Made by a program: the position numbers and the translations under genes. The notes beneath the pieces were generated by a model that did not search any database, was not told the DNA's origin, and saw only the letters and a list, made by a program, of their open reading frames with translations. A stretch of 54,220 nt of DNA from JAJDFU01 sp964640855 (GTDB lineage Bacteria > Bacteroidota > Bacteroidia > Chitinophagales > Saprospiraceae), in contig CAZXIX010000019.1 in the NCBI GenBank assembly GCA_964640855.1, forward strand, positions 1 through 54,220, given 5' to 3'. Below are positions 1 through 7,826 of this stretch, piece after piece. Every line of letters begins with the position of its first letter. The stretch's first letter is position 1.

Positions 1-171
1 TCTTTTTACTCATAAGTGTCTAAGTTAGTAGACACACTTTAATGAACAGTCTCCAAGCTGATAATCCTATTTGTACCTGATGCCTGATCAACCGGTACAG
101 GTCACCCTTTTGCCCGTGGAGCATGTGCACCCTTTTATTGGCCTGAGCCTACGGGAATATTAGGTCTGTAC

Positions 172-1647
172 TTAGAACTTAATCCCGATCGTCCCCAGCA
201 GCCTGCGGTTGGTCAGTCGATTGTCCACCAGGGGTTGGGTGGCCCGATCCACGAAATAGGGTACCAGTTCCTCGTTTCGGGTTATTTGAGTGAAAGCAAG
301 GTCGGCAAAGAACCCTCTGCTTCGATAACCCAGCCCCACGCTCCACCCCAGGTCGGATCCGTCCACAAAGGTGAACGCGTTGGGGGTAAGATTGAGACCG
401 CCTCGAAGGCGGAATCGATTGAGGGTAAGCTCGGTTCCGAACCGGAGGAGTAAGGAGTTGTCCAGGTCGCGGTCGATCTCGGCATTGGCAGCTTCCTGAT
501 CTTCCAGGAACCCGCCGAAATCAAAGCGGTTTTGCGCATAATTCAGGTATTCCGCTTCTACGGAGAAGAAACCGTACTTCCCGAGCAAAACGGCCGCGCT
601 CCCGATGAAGCGCCAGGGGGTGCTCAGCCTGTAGTTGAATTCCGAAATGGGCGATAGGGCGGTCGTATCGCTCAACCCGTTATCCACGAAAGCATAGCGC
701 AGGTCGGTGAAGAATTCGTCGTCGATGCTAAGCCGGGTGGGAGTATGCACGGCCAGGCCCATGCGGAAAAGTTGGTGAAAGCGATAGATGAGGCCAAATT
801 TACCGTTGATGCCCGTGCCGGTATTCCTCTGGGTTTTGATGTAAGCCAGCTCGCGGAAGAACGGGATCTCTTCGCTCGGGGTCAAGGGGTCGTTGAATTC
901 CCGGTAGGAATCCGTGAGCGAGTATTCCATGATGGGCACCCCTATCGTGACGCCAAAGAAAAGCCGTTCCTTAAAATTACCTCCGAAGGAGATGACGAAC
1001 TCATTCATAAATCCGGTGGACTGTATTTCCTGGGCTTTTCGGATTCGGGCCGTCGGGTTCAACTCCATATCCGTTTCAAATATGCCGTCTCCTTCCAGGT
1101 CGTAAACAGCACCGGCTATCTGAGCCAATTCCACCTCAAACCCGTCCAGGTTGTTGTAAGTGGGATCATTGGCCAGGTCTTGCCAGCGGTCTGCGATGGA
1201 GCCTGCGGAATATCCTTCCCAACTGACCCTTTTATCCAGGTCCGCCAATCGGTTGAGCCCGACCCCGAAAGACAGGTTGGGGAAATTGAGGCTGCGGGTA
1301 TTTATCACGAATACCAGCCCAATGTTGTTGGTAGCATACTCGCTGAGCGATTGGGTGCTGTTCATGGGCTGGGCGTCGTTCCGCAGGCTGGCATCCGAGC
1401 TCTGGAAAAAGCCGGAAGGCGTAAAGGTGATTTCAGACCGCCGGTAGGTGCCCAGACCGGCCGGGTTGGTGGATAAGGTGGCAAAATCGGCTCCCAGGGC
1501 GCCTATGGCTCCGCCCACACCCACCGTTCGTGCCGTCCCCCCTACAGTCCACTCAGAGAAAAGCAGGGCATCGAAAGAGCCTTGCCCGAAGGACACGACA
1601 ACACTGGCAAAAAACGGGAATAACCAGCTTAGAGATTGTAGCTTCAT
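172..1647 (-). CDS. OmpP1/FadL-like outer-membrane transport protein
   Basis: A 491-residue exported protein with a signal peptide ending near SFGQ (about residue 22). The segment GALGADFATLSTNPAG (about 47-62) is the hatch-like N-terminal signature of OmpP1/FadL (TodX) proteins, which carry hydrophobic compounds across the outer membrane. Alternating aromatic/polar strands run to the C-terminus (LLGTIGIKF, terminal Phe), as expected for a Bam-inserted beta-barrel. Seen: signal peptide, N-terminal signature, terminal Phe. Known: Bacteroidota have many lineage-specific FadL paralogues without assigned substrates. Inferred: outer-membrane location; the substrate is unknown. It is transcribed alone, with a possible -7 box about 26 bases upstream of the ATG. 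Confidence is good for the fold and low for the substrate. Confidence 0.8.
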   Translation of the reverse strand: MKLQSLSWLFPFFASVVVSFGQGSFDALLFSEWTVGGTARTVGVGGAIGALGADFATLSTNPAGLGTYRRSEITFTPSGFFQSSDASLRNDAQPMNSTQSLSEYATNNIGLVFVINTRSLNFPNLSFGVGLNRLADLDKRVSWEGYSAGSIADRWQDLANDPTYNNLDGFEVELAQIAGAVYDLEGDGIFETDMELNPTARIRKAQEIQSTGFMNEFVISFGGNFKERLFFGVTIGVPIMEYSLTDSYREFNDPLTPSEEIPFFRELAYIKTQRNTGTGINGKFGLIYRFHQLFRMGLAVHTPTRLSIDDEFFTDLRYAFVDNGLSDTTALSPISEFNYRLSTPWRFIGSAAVLLGKYGFFSVEAEYLNYAQNRFDFGGFLEDQEAANAEIDRDLDNSLLLRFGTELTLNRFRLRGGLNLTPNAFTFVDGSDLGWSVGLGYRSRGFFADLAFTQITRNEELVPYFVDRATQPLVDNRLTNRRLLGTIGIKF

Positions 1648-1672
1648 GAAATGATCTAAAGGTCAATTGCTT

Positions 1673-1680
1673 CAAAAATA
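1673..1680 (-). promoter_or_regulatory. Possible Bacteroidota -7 box for the FadL-like gene
   Basis: On the minus strand this reads TATTTTTG, matching TAnnTTTG, 26 bases upstream of the ATG at 1647. No clear TTG lies 19-20 bases further upstream, so only half of the promoter is convincing. Confidence 0.35.
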
Positions 1681-1755
1681 AAAAATGTAAGTCCCGGATC
1701 TTTTGAACGGAGCAAAAACCTGTCGGGAATTTGCGATCAGGTGAGTCTGGTCCAT

Positions 1756-1789
1756 AAAAAGAGCCCGCGCCAGATGTTGGGCGGGCTCT
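1756..1789 (-). terminator. Rho-independent terminator of the Ser/Arg-rich gene
   Basis: A 9-bp perfect stem (AGAGCCCGC at 1760-1768 pairing with GCGGGCTCT at 1781-1789) is followed on the minus strand by a T run (plus-strand A run at 1756-1760). It sits 50 bases past the stop codon of the minus-strand gene ending at 1839. Confidence 0.75.
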
Positions 1790-1838
1790 TCGGTTCTTTT
1801 CCATACCTGATCTCCATCAGGCAGTTGGAAGATTGTGA

Positions 1839-3044
1839 TCAATTTCCACCTCTGCCGCGCGAGGGCGCACTTCGGGTGGAGGTAGATCGGCTGGGGCTAA
1901 AGCTGGAGGAAGAACTGCTTCGGGAAGGCGTACTGCTTCGGTTGAAGCTGCTTCCGGAACTCCGGCTTCGGCTATTATAGCTCGGCGAATAACTCCGGTT
2001 GTAACTTCTGGATTGGCTCGGCGACGAGTAGCTTCGGCTCCTGACGGAAGAGCGGGAAGGCGTACTGTAGCTGCTCCGATTGATCGAAGACCGGTTATTC
2101 GGCGCAATGGCGGATCCGCGGCTCGATCCGCTGCGCGCATTGCTGACATCCGAACGATTGCTCGGCGTAGTGCGCTGAAAAGCGGATCGGCTGGAAGGCG
2201 TCCGACTGACATTACTCCGGCTGCTGCTACCGATCGCCTCGGACCGCGTACTCGCAGGCGATGCAGTACGTGCGCTTTGCGTGTTGGTTACCGGAGCGTT
2301 GCGCGTATCGGTGTCCGTACGGGTGGAACTGGGAGCGATCCGTGTTCCGCTCGTACGAGGACCTGCATTATTGGTCCGGATAGCCGAAGTATTTCCGTAA
2401 ACGATGTTTTCGGGCGTGTTGTAGGCAATGCCGTTACCCCAGGTGGGAGGGCAGTAGTACCCGCCTCCTACAAAAGGAGCTCCGTAAAAGCCGCCGCCAT
2501 AGAAGTTGTTGAAAACAAAGGTGTTTCCAAATCCGCCTCCGAAACCAAATCCGGGACTACCCCATCCCCAGGGATTTCTGAAGCCCCAGGGGTCAAAGCG
2601 ATACGGATTAAACCAGGGATTGAAAGCCCATGGATTGGGTCCGAAAAACGGAGAACCGAAACCAAATCCCATATTGAAGGAAATCGAAGGGGCATAGATC
2701 AGATTGTTTCCAAAGCCCGGCTGGAAGAACGGATCGTAATAGAAACGATCGACGTAAAAAGGATCGTAAAATCCGAATCCATACAAGGGACGATCGAACC
2801 GGCGGATCCGAGATGTGTAATAATAATCATAGGTTCCGGCAGGAGCGTCATATGACTTGTTGTCGAAGTCATAGCTGTCCTCTTGGTTGAAGGAATTATT
2901 TCGATCCGAAGATCGCATGGATTGAGTCCTGGTGCTGGTCATTACCGTCTCTTCGTCCGGGTTGTAGTACAAATCATCATACTGCTGCCCCCAGGCGAGG
3001 GAAACAAAGACCATGAGAAACAGGACAGAAAAAATCCTCTTCAT
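1839..3044 (-). CDS. Exported Ser/Arg-rich low-complexity protein
   Basis: 401 residues. A signal peptide (MKRIFSVLFLMVFVSLAWGQ) is followed by an acidic/Tyr segment, then a Phe/Gly/Pro/Tyr/Asn-rich stretch (about 90-205, many FG, NPW and GFG motifs), then a long Ser/Arg/Thr tail (about 220-400) of repeated SRS, NRSS and PSRS words ending in GRGGN. No enzymatic domain is visible. Similar aromatic/Gly then Ser/Arg proteins are annotated as hypothetical in Bacteroidota. The compositional bias gives open antisense frames, which I do not regard as genes. Inferred: an exported, intrinsically disordered protein, possibly binding polyanions or surface polymer through its basic tail. The function is unknown. 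A good terminator follows it, so the gene is probably expressed. Confidence 0.75.
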   Translation of the reverse strand: MKRIFSVLFLMVFVSLAWGQQYDDLYYNPDEETVMTSTRTQSMRSSDRNNSFNQEDSYDFDNKSYDAPAGTYDYYYTSRIRRFDRPLYGFGFYDPFYVDRFYYDPFFQPGFGNNLIYAPSISFNMGFGFGSPFFGPNPWAFNPWFNPYRFDPWGFRNPWGWGSPGFGFGGGFGNTFVFNNFYGGGFYGAPFVGGGYYCPPTWGNGIAYNTPENIVYGNTSAIRTNNAGPRTSGTRIAPSSTRTDTDTRNAPVTNTQSARTASPASTRSEAIGSSSRSNVSRTPSSRSAFQRTTPSNRSDVSNARSGSSRGSAIAPNNRSSINRSSYSTPSRSSVRSRSYSSPSQSRSYNRSYSPSYNSRSRSSGSSFNRSSTPSRSSSSSSFSPSRSTSTRSAPSRGRGGN

Positions 3045-3109
3045 AACTTTTACATTTTACAGGTGATTCTGAAGGAATACCCATTCACCTTATACAACAT
3101 TGAATTTAC

Positions 3110-3117
3110 TACTTTTG
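3110..3117 (+). promoter_or_regulatory. Weak -7-like box upstream of proS
   Basis: TACTTTTG matches TAnnTTTG, but it lies almost 200 bases before the proS start and has no TTG at the proper distance. It is offered only because the 268-base gap 3045-3312 must hold divergent promoters for proS and the Ser/Arg-rich gene. Confidence 0.2.
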
Positions 3118-3270
3118 TGCCGTTTCATACGTTAAACTGGCATTAAAGGGAAATTTGTAAGCTGCATTGCGTGTTAAAATCCCTTTTCAAAGGTAAAACC
3201 TGACGAACAGCGTCATAGTTGACGGCTCCAAAGAAACTGCATTAAAAAGCTGACATTCAGCTAAAAACGA

Positions 3271-3306
3271 AAAGTTAAATAGGTGATTTATTTACCTTAA
3301 CACTTT
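3271..3306 (+). promoter_or_regulatory. Imperfect palindrome immediately before proS
   Basis: The arms AAAGTTAA(ata)GGT and ACCTTAA(ca)CTTT face each other around an AT-rich centre, ending seven bases before the proS ATG. A second small hairpin, AGCTGA-cat-TCAGCT (3248-3262), lies just upstream. This could be an operator or a leader hairpin. No function is shown by the sequence. Confidence 0.35.
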
Positions 3307-3312
3307 CTGGAA

Positions 3313-4782
3313 ATGGCAAAAGAGATCACCCCGCGCGAGGAGGATTATTCTCAATGGTACATTGACATTGTCAAGAAAGCCGGACTGGCCGAAAACTCAG
3401 CCGTACGCGGTTGTATGGTCATCAAGCCTCATGGCTTTGCCATTTGGGAGAATATGCGTGACCAACTGGACCGCATGTTCAAGGAAACCGGTCATGTAAA
3501 CGCTTATTTCCCCCTTTTTATTCCCAAAGGCTACCTGAGTCGGGAAGCCCAGCACATCGAAGGCTTCGCCAAAGAATGTGCCGTGATCACGCACCATCGG
3601 CTGATGAACGATCCGGGAGGTAAGGGAGTAGTGGTGGACCCCACCGCTAAGTTAGAAGAGGAGTTGATCGTTCGGCCTACTTCCGAGACCATCATTTGGG
3701 ATACTTACAAGAACTGGATCAATTCATATCGGGATCTGCCTTTGTTGATCAATCAATGGTGCAACGTGGTTCGCTGGGAAATGCGGACCCGCCTTTTCCT
3801 GCGCACCGCTGAGTTTCTCTGGCAGGAAGGGCACACGGCGCACGCCACCCGCGAAGAAGCCATTGAGGAGGCGGAGCAGATGCAACATATCTACGCCCAG
3901 TTTGCCGAGGAGTGGATGGCCATGCCGGTGGTCCGGGGGGTGAAAACACCGAGCGAACGATTTGCCGGTGCCCTGGAGACTTACACCATTGAATCTCTGA
4001 TGCAGGATGGGAAAGCCCTGCAGGCGGGTACGAGCCATTTCCTGGGGCAGAATTTTGCCAAAGCTTTTGATGTGCGTTTCCTGAATGAGAACAATCAGGA
4101 GGAGCTGGTCTGGGCAACCAGTTGGGGCGTAAGTACGCGTCTGGTGGGAGGGCTGATCATGACCCATTCCGACGACGAGGGGCTGGTATTGCCGCCTCGC
4201 CTGGCTCCGATCCAGGTAGTGATCGTACCGATTCCCAAGCCGGCCGCCGAAATCGACGAGGTGGGCGAAGAGATCATGCAAGCCTTGCGGGCGAAGGGCA
4301 TCAGGGTTCAATACGATCACGACACCAAAAAGCGGCCCGGTTTCAAGTTTGCTGAGCACGAAATGAAAGGAGTGCCCATCCGGATAGGGATCGGGAAAAG
4401 GGACCTGGAAAAGGGTCAGGTGGAGATCGCGCGCCGCGACACCCGGGAGAAGGTGTTCATTCCCAAAGAAGGAGCCGTCAACTACGTGATCGAACTGCTT
4501 GACGAGATCCAGAAAAACCTCTTCCGCCGGGCGGTGCAGTTTCGCGACGAAAACACGACCCGGGTCGATACCCTCGAAGATTTCAAGGACGTCATCGACC
4601 AGGCCATTCCCGGCTTCATCAGCGCTCATTGGGACGGATCGGACGAAACGGAGGCCAGGATCAAGGAACTGACCAAGGCCACCATCCGCTGCATCCCGGA
4701 AGGCACCGAAGAGGAAAAAGGCGTGGACCTGATTTCCGGAAAACCCAGTGAGCAGCGGGTTTTGTTTGCGAAAGCCTATTGA
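3313..4782 (+). CDS. proS: Prolyl-tRNA synthetase (archaeal/eukaryotic type)
   Basis: 489 residues, the normal length for the short ProS type 3. It activates proline and charges tRNA-Pro in the cytoplasm. Class II motifs are visible: motif 2 around RWEMRTRLFLRTAEFLWQEG (about 156-175) and motif 3 in the GVSTRLVGGLIMTH region (about 274-287). The anticodon-binding domain begins near LAPIQVVIVPI and the C-terminal zinc-binding-like domain ends in the typical VLFAKAY. It lacks the INS editing domain of the long bacterial ProS, as is typical of Bacteroidota, which use the archaeal/eukaryotic form. The start is fixed by MAKEITPRE. It is monocistronic: a repeat-family copy and a perfect hairpin follow the stop. 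Confidence 0.97.
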   Translation: MAKEITPREEDYSQWYIDIVKKAGLAENSAVRGCMVIKPHGFAIWENMRDQLDRMFKETGHVNAYFPLFIPKGYLSREAQHIEGFAKECAVITHHRLMNDPGGKGVVVDPTAKLEEELIVRPTSETIIWDTYKNWINSYRDLPLLINQWCNVVRWEMRTRLFLRTAEFLWQEGHTAHATREEAIEEAEQMQHIYAQFAEEWMAMPVVRGVKTPSERFAGALETYTIESLMQDGKALQAGTSHFLGQNFAKAFDVRFLNENNQEELVWATSWGVSTRLVGGLIMTHSDDEGLVLPPRLAPIQVVIVPIPKPAAEIDEVGEEIMQALRAKGIRVQYDHDTKKRPGFKFAEHEMKGVPIRIGIGKRDLEKGQVEIARRDTREKVFIPKEGAVNYVIELLDEIQKNLFRRAVQFRDENTTRVDTLEDFKDVIDQAIPGFISAHWDGSDETEARIKELTKATIRCIPEGTEEEKGVDLISGKPSEQRVLFAKAY

Positions 4783-4826
4783 ACAAAGGAACATTCGAAC
4801 AAATGAATGACGAATACATGAAGTAG
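4781..4826 (+). repeat. Interspersed GAACAAGGAACATCGAA-type repeat, copy A
   Basis: Starts GAACAAAGGAACATTCGAAC and ends in GAATGACGAATACATGAAG. The words GAACA, GGAACA, CGAA and ATGAAG recur in the copies at 6491-6530 and, inverted, at 6921-6989. It begins on the last bases of the proS stop codon. Confidence 0.6.
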
Positions 4827-4854
4827 GGGCTTTACATCTCTTTTTTTCATATAG

Positions 4855-4882
4855 CCAAAAGAAAAACTTCTTTTTCTTTTGG
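4855..4882 (+). terminator. Perfect 12-bp hairpin between proS and yifB
   Basis: CCAAAAGAAAAA (4855-4866) pairs exactly with TTTTTCTTTTGG (4871-4882) around a CTTC loop. The stem is AT-rich and a T run (TCTCTTTTTTTC) lies just upstream, so it is not a textbook terminator. It could terminate proS or act as a site in the yifB leader. Confidence 0.45.
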
Positions 4883-4935
4883 GAAATTGGGTGCGGTTTT
4901 GACTCTTATTGATAGAGAAAGAATAAACTAGCCCC

Positions 4936-6489
4936 ATGTTTGTAAAGACTTTTGCAGGAGCCGTGCATGGCGTCCACTCCCGAACCATTACCATTGAGGT
5001 CCATACGGGCGGAAACGTACAATCCAACAACTTCTACCATCTGGTCGGCTTGCCGGACAACGCCGTGAAGGAGGGCTTCCAACGCATCGATGCAGCCCTC
5101 AAGAACAGCGGTTTCCGGATGAAGCGCCTGAAAACGACCGTCAATCTGGCCCCCGCGGACATCCGGAAGGAAGGATCAGCCTACGATCTGCCCATAGCCC
5201 TGGCATACCTGTCGGCTACCGATCAGATCGAGACCGAACTCCTGGATTCCTATCTGATCATGGGTGAATTGGCCCTGGATGGTCAATTGCGGCCCATCCG
5301 GGGGGCCTTGCCCGTGGCCATCCAGGCCCGGAAAGAGGGATTCAAAGGTTTTATCCTCCCCAAAAAGAACGCCCGGGAAGCTGCCATCGTCAATGACCTG
5401 CCGGTATATGGAGTCGATTCCCTCCGGGAGGCGGTAGATCATTTGACGGGAGACCAGCCTTGCCAGCCGACGGTGGTGGACACCCGGGAGGAATTCGCTT
5501 ACCGGCAAAACCAGTATCCCGTCGATTTCTCCGATGTCATGGGCCAGGAAAACATCAAACGCTCTCTGGAGCTCGCCGCTGCCGGGGGGCACAATGTCAT
5601 CCTGATCGGTCCGCCGGGGGCGGGAAAGACCATGCTGGCCCGTCGCCTGCCCACGATCCTCCCGCCCCTGAGTCTGCATGAAGCTCTGGACACGACCAAA
5701 ATCCATTCTGTGGCCGGCCTTCTGCCGGAGGACGCCTCCCTGGTTTCAACCCGCCCATTTCGGGCGCCCCACCACACCATCAGCGATGTCGCCCTGGTAG
5801 GGGGCGGCTCCAACCCGATGCCGGGGGAGATCTCACTGGCCCACAATGGGGTGCTTTTCCTCGATGAATTGCCCGAATTTCAACGATCGGTCCTGGAAGT
5901 GCTCCGCCAGCCGATGGAGGAAAGGTGTATAACCATTTCCCGGGCCAAGATCACGGTCGATTACCCCGCCAGTTTTATGCTAATAGCCAGTATGAACCCC
6001 TGCCCCTGCGGCTTCTACAATCATCCGGAGAAAGAATGCGTCTGCGGGCCGGGCGTAGTGAAGCGCTACCTCAACAAGATCTCCGGTCCCTTGCTCGACC
6101 GCATCGATCTGCATGTAGAGGTGACGCCTGTATCTTACGACGAGCTCTCCAGCCAGCGGCGCGAAGGCGAGTCGAGTGAAACCATCGCCCAGCGGGTCAT
6201 CCGGGCCCGGGAGATCCAGGCGGAGCGCTTCAAAGATCATGCCGGCATCTTTTCGAACGCCCAGATGCCCAGTCGCATGGTACGCGAGGTCTGTCAGATC
6301 AATGCGGCGGGTATCACGCTGGTCAAAAAAGCCATGGAAAAGCTCCAGCTCTCCGCCCGCGCCTACGACCGCATCCTCAAGGTAGCGCGCACCGCGGCGG
6401 ATATGGCAGACTCCCCGGACATCAAAATCGAGCATCTGGCCGAGGCCATCCACTTTCGCAGTTTGGATCGAGAAGGCTGGGCGGGGTGA
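4936..6489 (+). CDS. YifB/ComM-family Mg-chelatase-like AAA+ ATPase
   Basis: 517 residues, the usual length. Domain order: an N-terminal S5/Lon-protease-like domain (about 1-175) with the YHLVGLPDNAVKE motif, the Mg-chelatase AAA+ core with Walker A GPPGAGKT (225-232) and Walker B VLFLDE (306-311), a CPCG...CVCG cysteine cluster (356-371), the arginine-finger region RIDLHVEV, and a C-terminal helical lid (SARAYDRILKVARTAAD). Homologues (ComM in Vibrio and Acinetobacter, RadD-like in outcome) are hexameric helicases that promote branch migration during natural transformation and recombination. Cytoplasmic. It stands alone between two copies of the short repeat. The family is certain; a role in competence here is inferred from homologues. 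Confidence 0.95.
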   Translation: MFVKTFAGAVHGVHSRTITIEVHTGGNVQSNNFYHLVGLPDNAVKEGFQRIDAALKNSGFRMKRLKTTVNLAPADIRKEGSAYDLPIALAYLSATDQIETELLDSYLIMGELALDGQLRPIRGALPVAIQARKEGFKGFILPKKNAREAAIVNDLPVYGVDSLREAVDHLTGDQPCQPTVVDTREEFAYRQNQYPVDFSDVMGQENIKRSLELAAAGGHNVILIGPPGAGKTMLARRLPTILPPLSLHEALDTTKIHSVAGLLPEDASLVSTRPFRAPHHTISDVALVGGGSNPMPGEISLAHNGVLFLDELPEFQRSVLEVLRQPMEERCITISRAKITVDYPASFMLIASMNPCPCGFYNHPEKECVCGPGVVKRYLNKISGPLLDRIDLHVEVTPVSYDELSSQRREGESSETIAQRVIRAREIQAERFKDHAGIFSNAQMPSRMVREVCQINAAGITLVKKAMEKLQLSARAYDRILKVARTAADMADSPDIKIEHLAEAIHFRSLDREGWAG

Positions 6490-6490
6490 T

Positions 6491-6530
6491 GAACAAGAAA
6501 TAATGAACAAGGGACACCGAATAAAGAAGT
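6491..6530 (+). repeat. Interspersed repeat, copy B (left flank of the four-helix gene)
   Basis: Contains GAACAAG twice, then GGGACACCGAATAAAGAAGT. The end AAGAAGTAAAGCTAT resembles the reverse complement of the sequence that closes the right-flank copy (GAAGAAGTTATGGCTATC). It therefore faces the 6921-6989 copy in inverted orientation across the small gene. Confidence 0.6.
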
Positions 6531-6550
6531 AAAGCTATAAAACCTCAGCA

Positions 6551-6868
6551 ATGAGAAAATTTGATTTGGAAGATCGAATGGTGAACTATGCCTGCGAGAT
6601 AATCACGCTTGGTGAAGAAACGTCTGAATCCTTCGCTGCGATTCACCTGAGAAAACAGTTGATCCGCTCCGCCACCTCTGCGGCTTTAAAATATGGCGAA
6701 GCGCAAAGTGGAGAGTCGCCATCAGATTTCATCCACAAACTTAAAATTGCAGTAAAAGAACTTCGCGAGAGTATGGTTTGCCTGAAGATTTTCCAAAGGA
6801 AGGAGCTGGCTCCCATTGATTTTGTTCAGGCCTGTATCCAAGAGACGAATGAACTCATCCCATTTTAG
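6551..6868 (+). pseudogene. Four-helix-bundle (23S rRNA IVS-type) protein, frameshifted at its C-terminus
   Basis: The 105-residue frame matches the four-helix-bundle family first known from 23S rRNA intervening sequences and related to the accessory protein bAvd of diversity-generating retroelements. Visible family words are LRKQLIRSATSAALKYGEAQ and KELRESMVCLKI. The frame stops at NELIPF. If the frame shifts at 6860-6862, translation continues from 6862 as ILVTSIKTAKRSQGKYR to a stop at 6913-6915. That is the normal C-terminus of the family (ELxxILVxSIKTAK). So one base appears to have been lost (or two gained) near ATCCCATT. The loss removes about 17 residues of the last helix. The protein may still fold, and a sequencing error is possible. 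Short inverted repeats flank it on both sides. Confidence 0.75.
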
Positions 6869-6920
6869 TGACCAGCATCAAGACAGCTAAACGGAGCCAG
6901 GGCAAGTACCGATAGCCATA

Positions 6921-6989
6921 ACTTCTTCATTCCTTGTTGGATGTTCCTTGTTCGATGTTCCTTATTCGATGTTCCTTATTCCTTTGTTC
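6921..6989 (-). repeat. 14-nt tandem array and inverted repeat copy C
   Basis: Plus strand: TTCCTTGTTGGATG (6930-6943), TTCCTTGTTCGATG (6944-6957), TTCCTTATTCGATG (6958-6971), then partial TTCCTTATTCC (6972-6982) and TTTGTTC. The reverse complement begins GAACAAAGGAA and ends GGAATGAAGAAGT, the same start and end words as copy A. Confidence 0.7.
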
Positions 6990-7023
6990 AAACCAACCAG
7001 CATGATAATTTCCCTGTAAGTCC

Positions 7024-7031
7024 TAGTTTTG
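7024..7031 (+). promoter_or_regulatory. Putative promoter -7 box for exonuclease III
   Basis: TAGTTTTG matches TAnnTTTG. Nineteen bases upstream lies ATG instead of the -33 TTG (two of three bases). The start codon of xth is 28 bases downstream, a suitable leader length. Confidence 0.5.
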
Positions 7032-7059
7032 CTTTCTCTTCATAAAAGCCCAAAAGGAC

Positions 7060-7824
7060 ATGAAAATCGCCTCCTACAACGTCAACGGCATCCGTGCGGC
7101 CCTGAACAAAAGTCTGGACGAATGGATGCAGGAAACCGAGCTGGATATCCTCTGCCTTCAGGAAACCAAGGCCCGGCAAGAGCAAGTCGATACCGGGTTT
7201 CTGGAGGATATGGGCTATCACCAGTTTTGGCATTCGGCTGAGAAGAAGGGATACAGCGGGGTAGCCACGTTCACCAAGAGGGAGCCAGACCAAGTGGTGA
7301 TGGGGTGTGGCATGGAAAAGTACGATGCCGAAGGGCGCATCCTGCGCACGGATTTCGGAGATTGGAGCCTGCTCAATTGCTATTTCCCCTCCGGTACCTC
7401 CGGAGAGGTCCGCCAGGGCTTCAAATACGAGTTTCTGGACGATTTTTTCGATTGGATCGAAGAGCTGAGAAAAGAACGCCCCCAACTCGTTATCGTCGGG
7501 GATTATAACATTGCGCATACCGAAATAGACATACACGATCCGGTTCGCAATAAGAAATCCTCGGGCTTTCTGCCCGAAGAGCGAGCCTGGCTGAGCAAAT
7601 GGTTCGATAATGGTTTTACCGACGCCTTCCGCTATTTAAATCCTGAAAAAGTGGAATACAGCTGGTGGAGCTACCGGGCTCAGGCCCGATCCAAAAACAA
7701 AGGCTGGCGCATCGATTACCAATCCGTGACCGACAATCTCAAAGATAAGCTCAAGGCAGCCTACCACATGGGCGAAGCTGTGCATTCGGATCATTGTCCG
7801 GTCTTTGTGGAGATCGACCTTTGA
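7060..7824 (+). CDS. xth: Exodeoxyribonuclease III (AP endonuclease)
   Basis: 254 residues. It cleaves DNA 5' to abasic sites and removes 3'-blocking groups in base-excision repair; cytoplasmic. The endonuclease/exonuclease/phosphatase fold is clear: SYNVNGIRAAL (5-15, with the metal/catalytic Asn), LQETKA (33-38, metal ligand Glu35), VGDYNIAH (catalytic Asp/Asn), GWRIDY and SDHCPVF (catalytic His) near the end. The length matches the Mg-dependent ExoA/ExoIII subfamily. A TAnnTTTG promoter box precedes it. Downstream sit a short AT/GA repeat and an acetyltransferase gene. Confidence 0.95.
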   Translation: MKIASYNVNGIRAALNKSLDEWMQETELDILCLQETKARQEQVDTGFLEDMGYHQFWHSAEKKGYSGVATFTKREPDQVVMGCGMEKYDAEGRILRTDFGDWSLLNCYFPSGTSGEVRQGFKYEFLDDFFDWIEELRKERPQLVIVGDYNIAHTEIDIHDPVRNKKSSGFLPEERAWLSKWFDNGFTDAFRYLNPEKVEYSWWSYRAQARSKNKGWRIDYQSVTDNLKDKLKAAYHMGEAVHSDHCPVFVEIDL

Positions 7825-7826
7825 TC

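Noticed and set aside
1..60. A 7-bp inverted repeat, GTGTCTA/TAGACAC, near the left edge as a terminator
   Set aside because: It lacks a T run in either direction close to the stem and is cut near the window edge; could be chance.
2013..2855. A 280-residue Arg-rich open frame opposite the Ser/Arg-rich gene
   Set aside because: Low-complexity repeats on the sense strand leave open frames opposite; the sense frame has the signal peptide and terminator.
3724..4794. A 356-residue open frame antisense to proS
   Set aside because: It is the reverse-strand shadow of a highly conserved gene; it has no motif, signal or initiation site.
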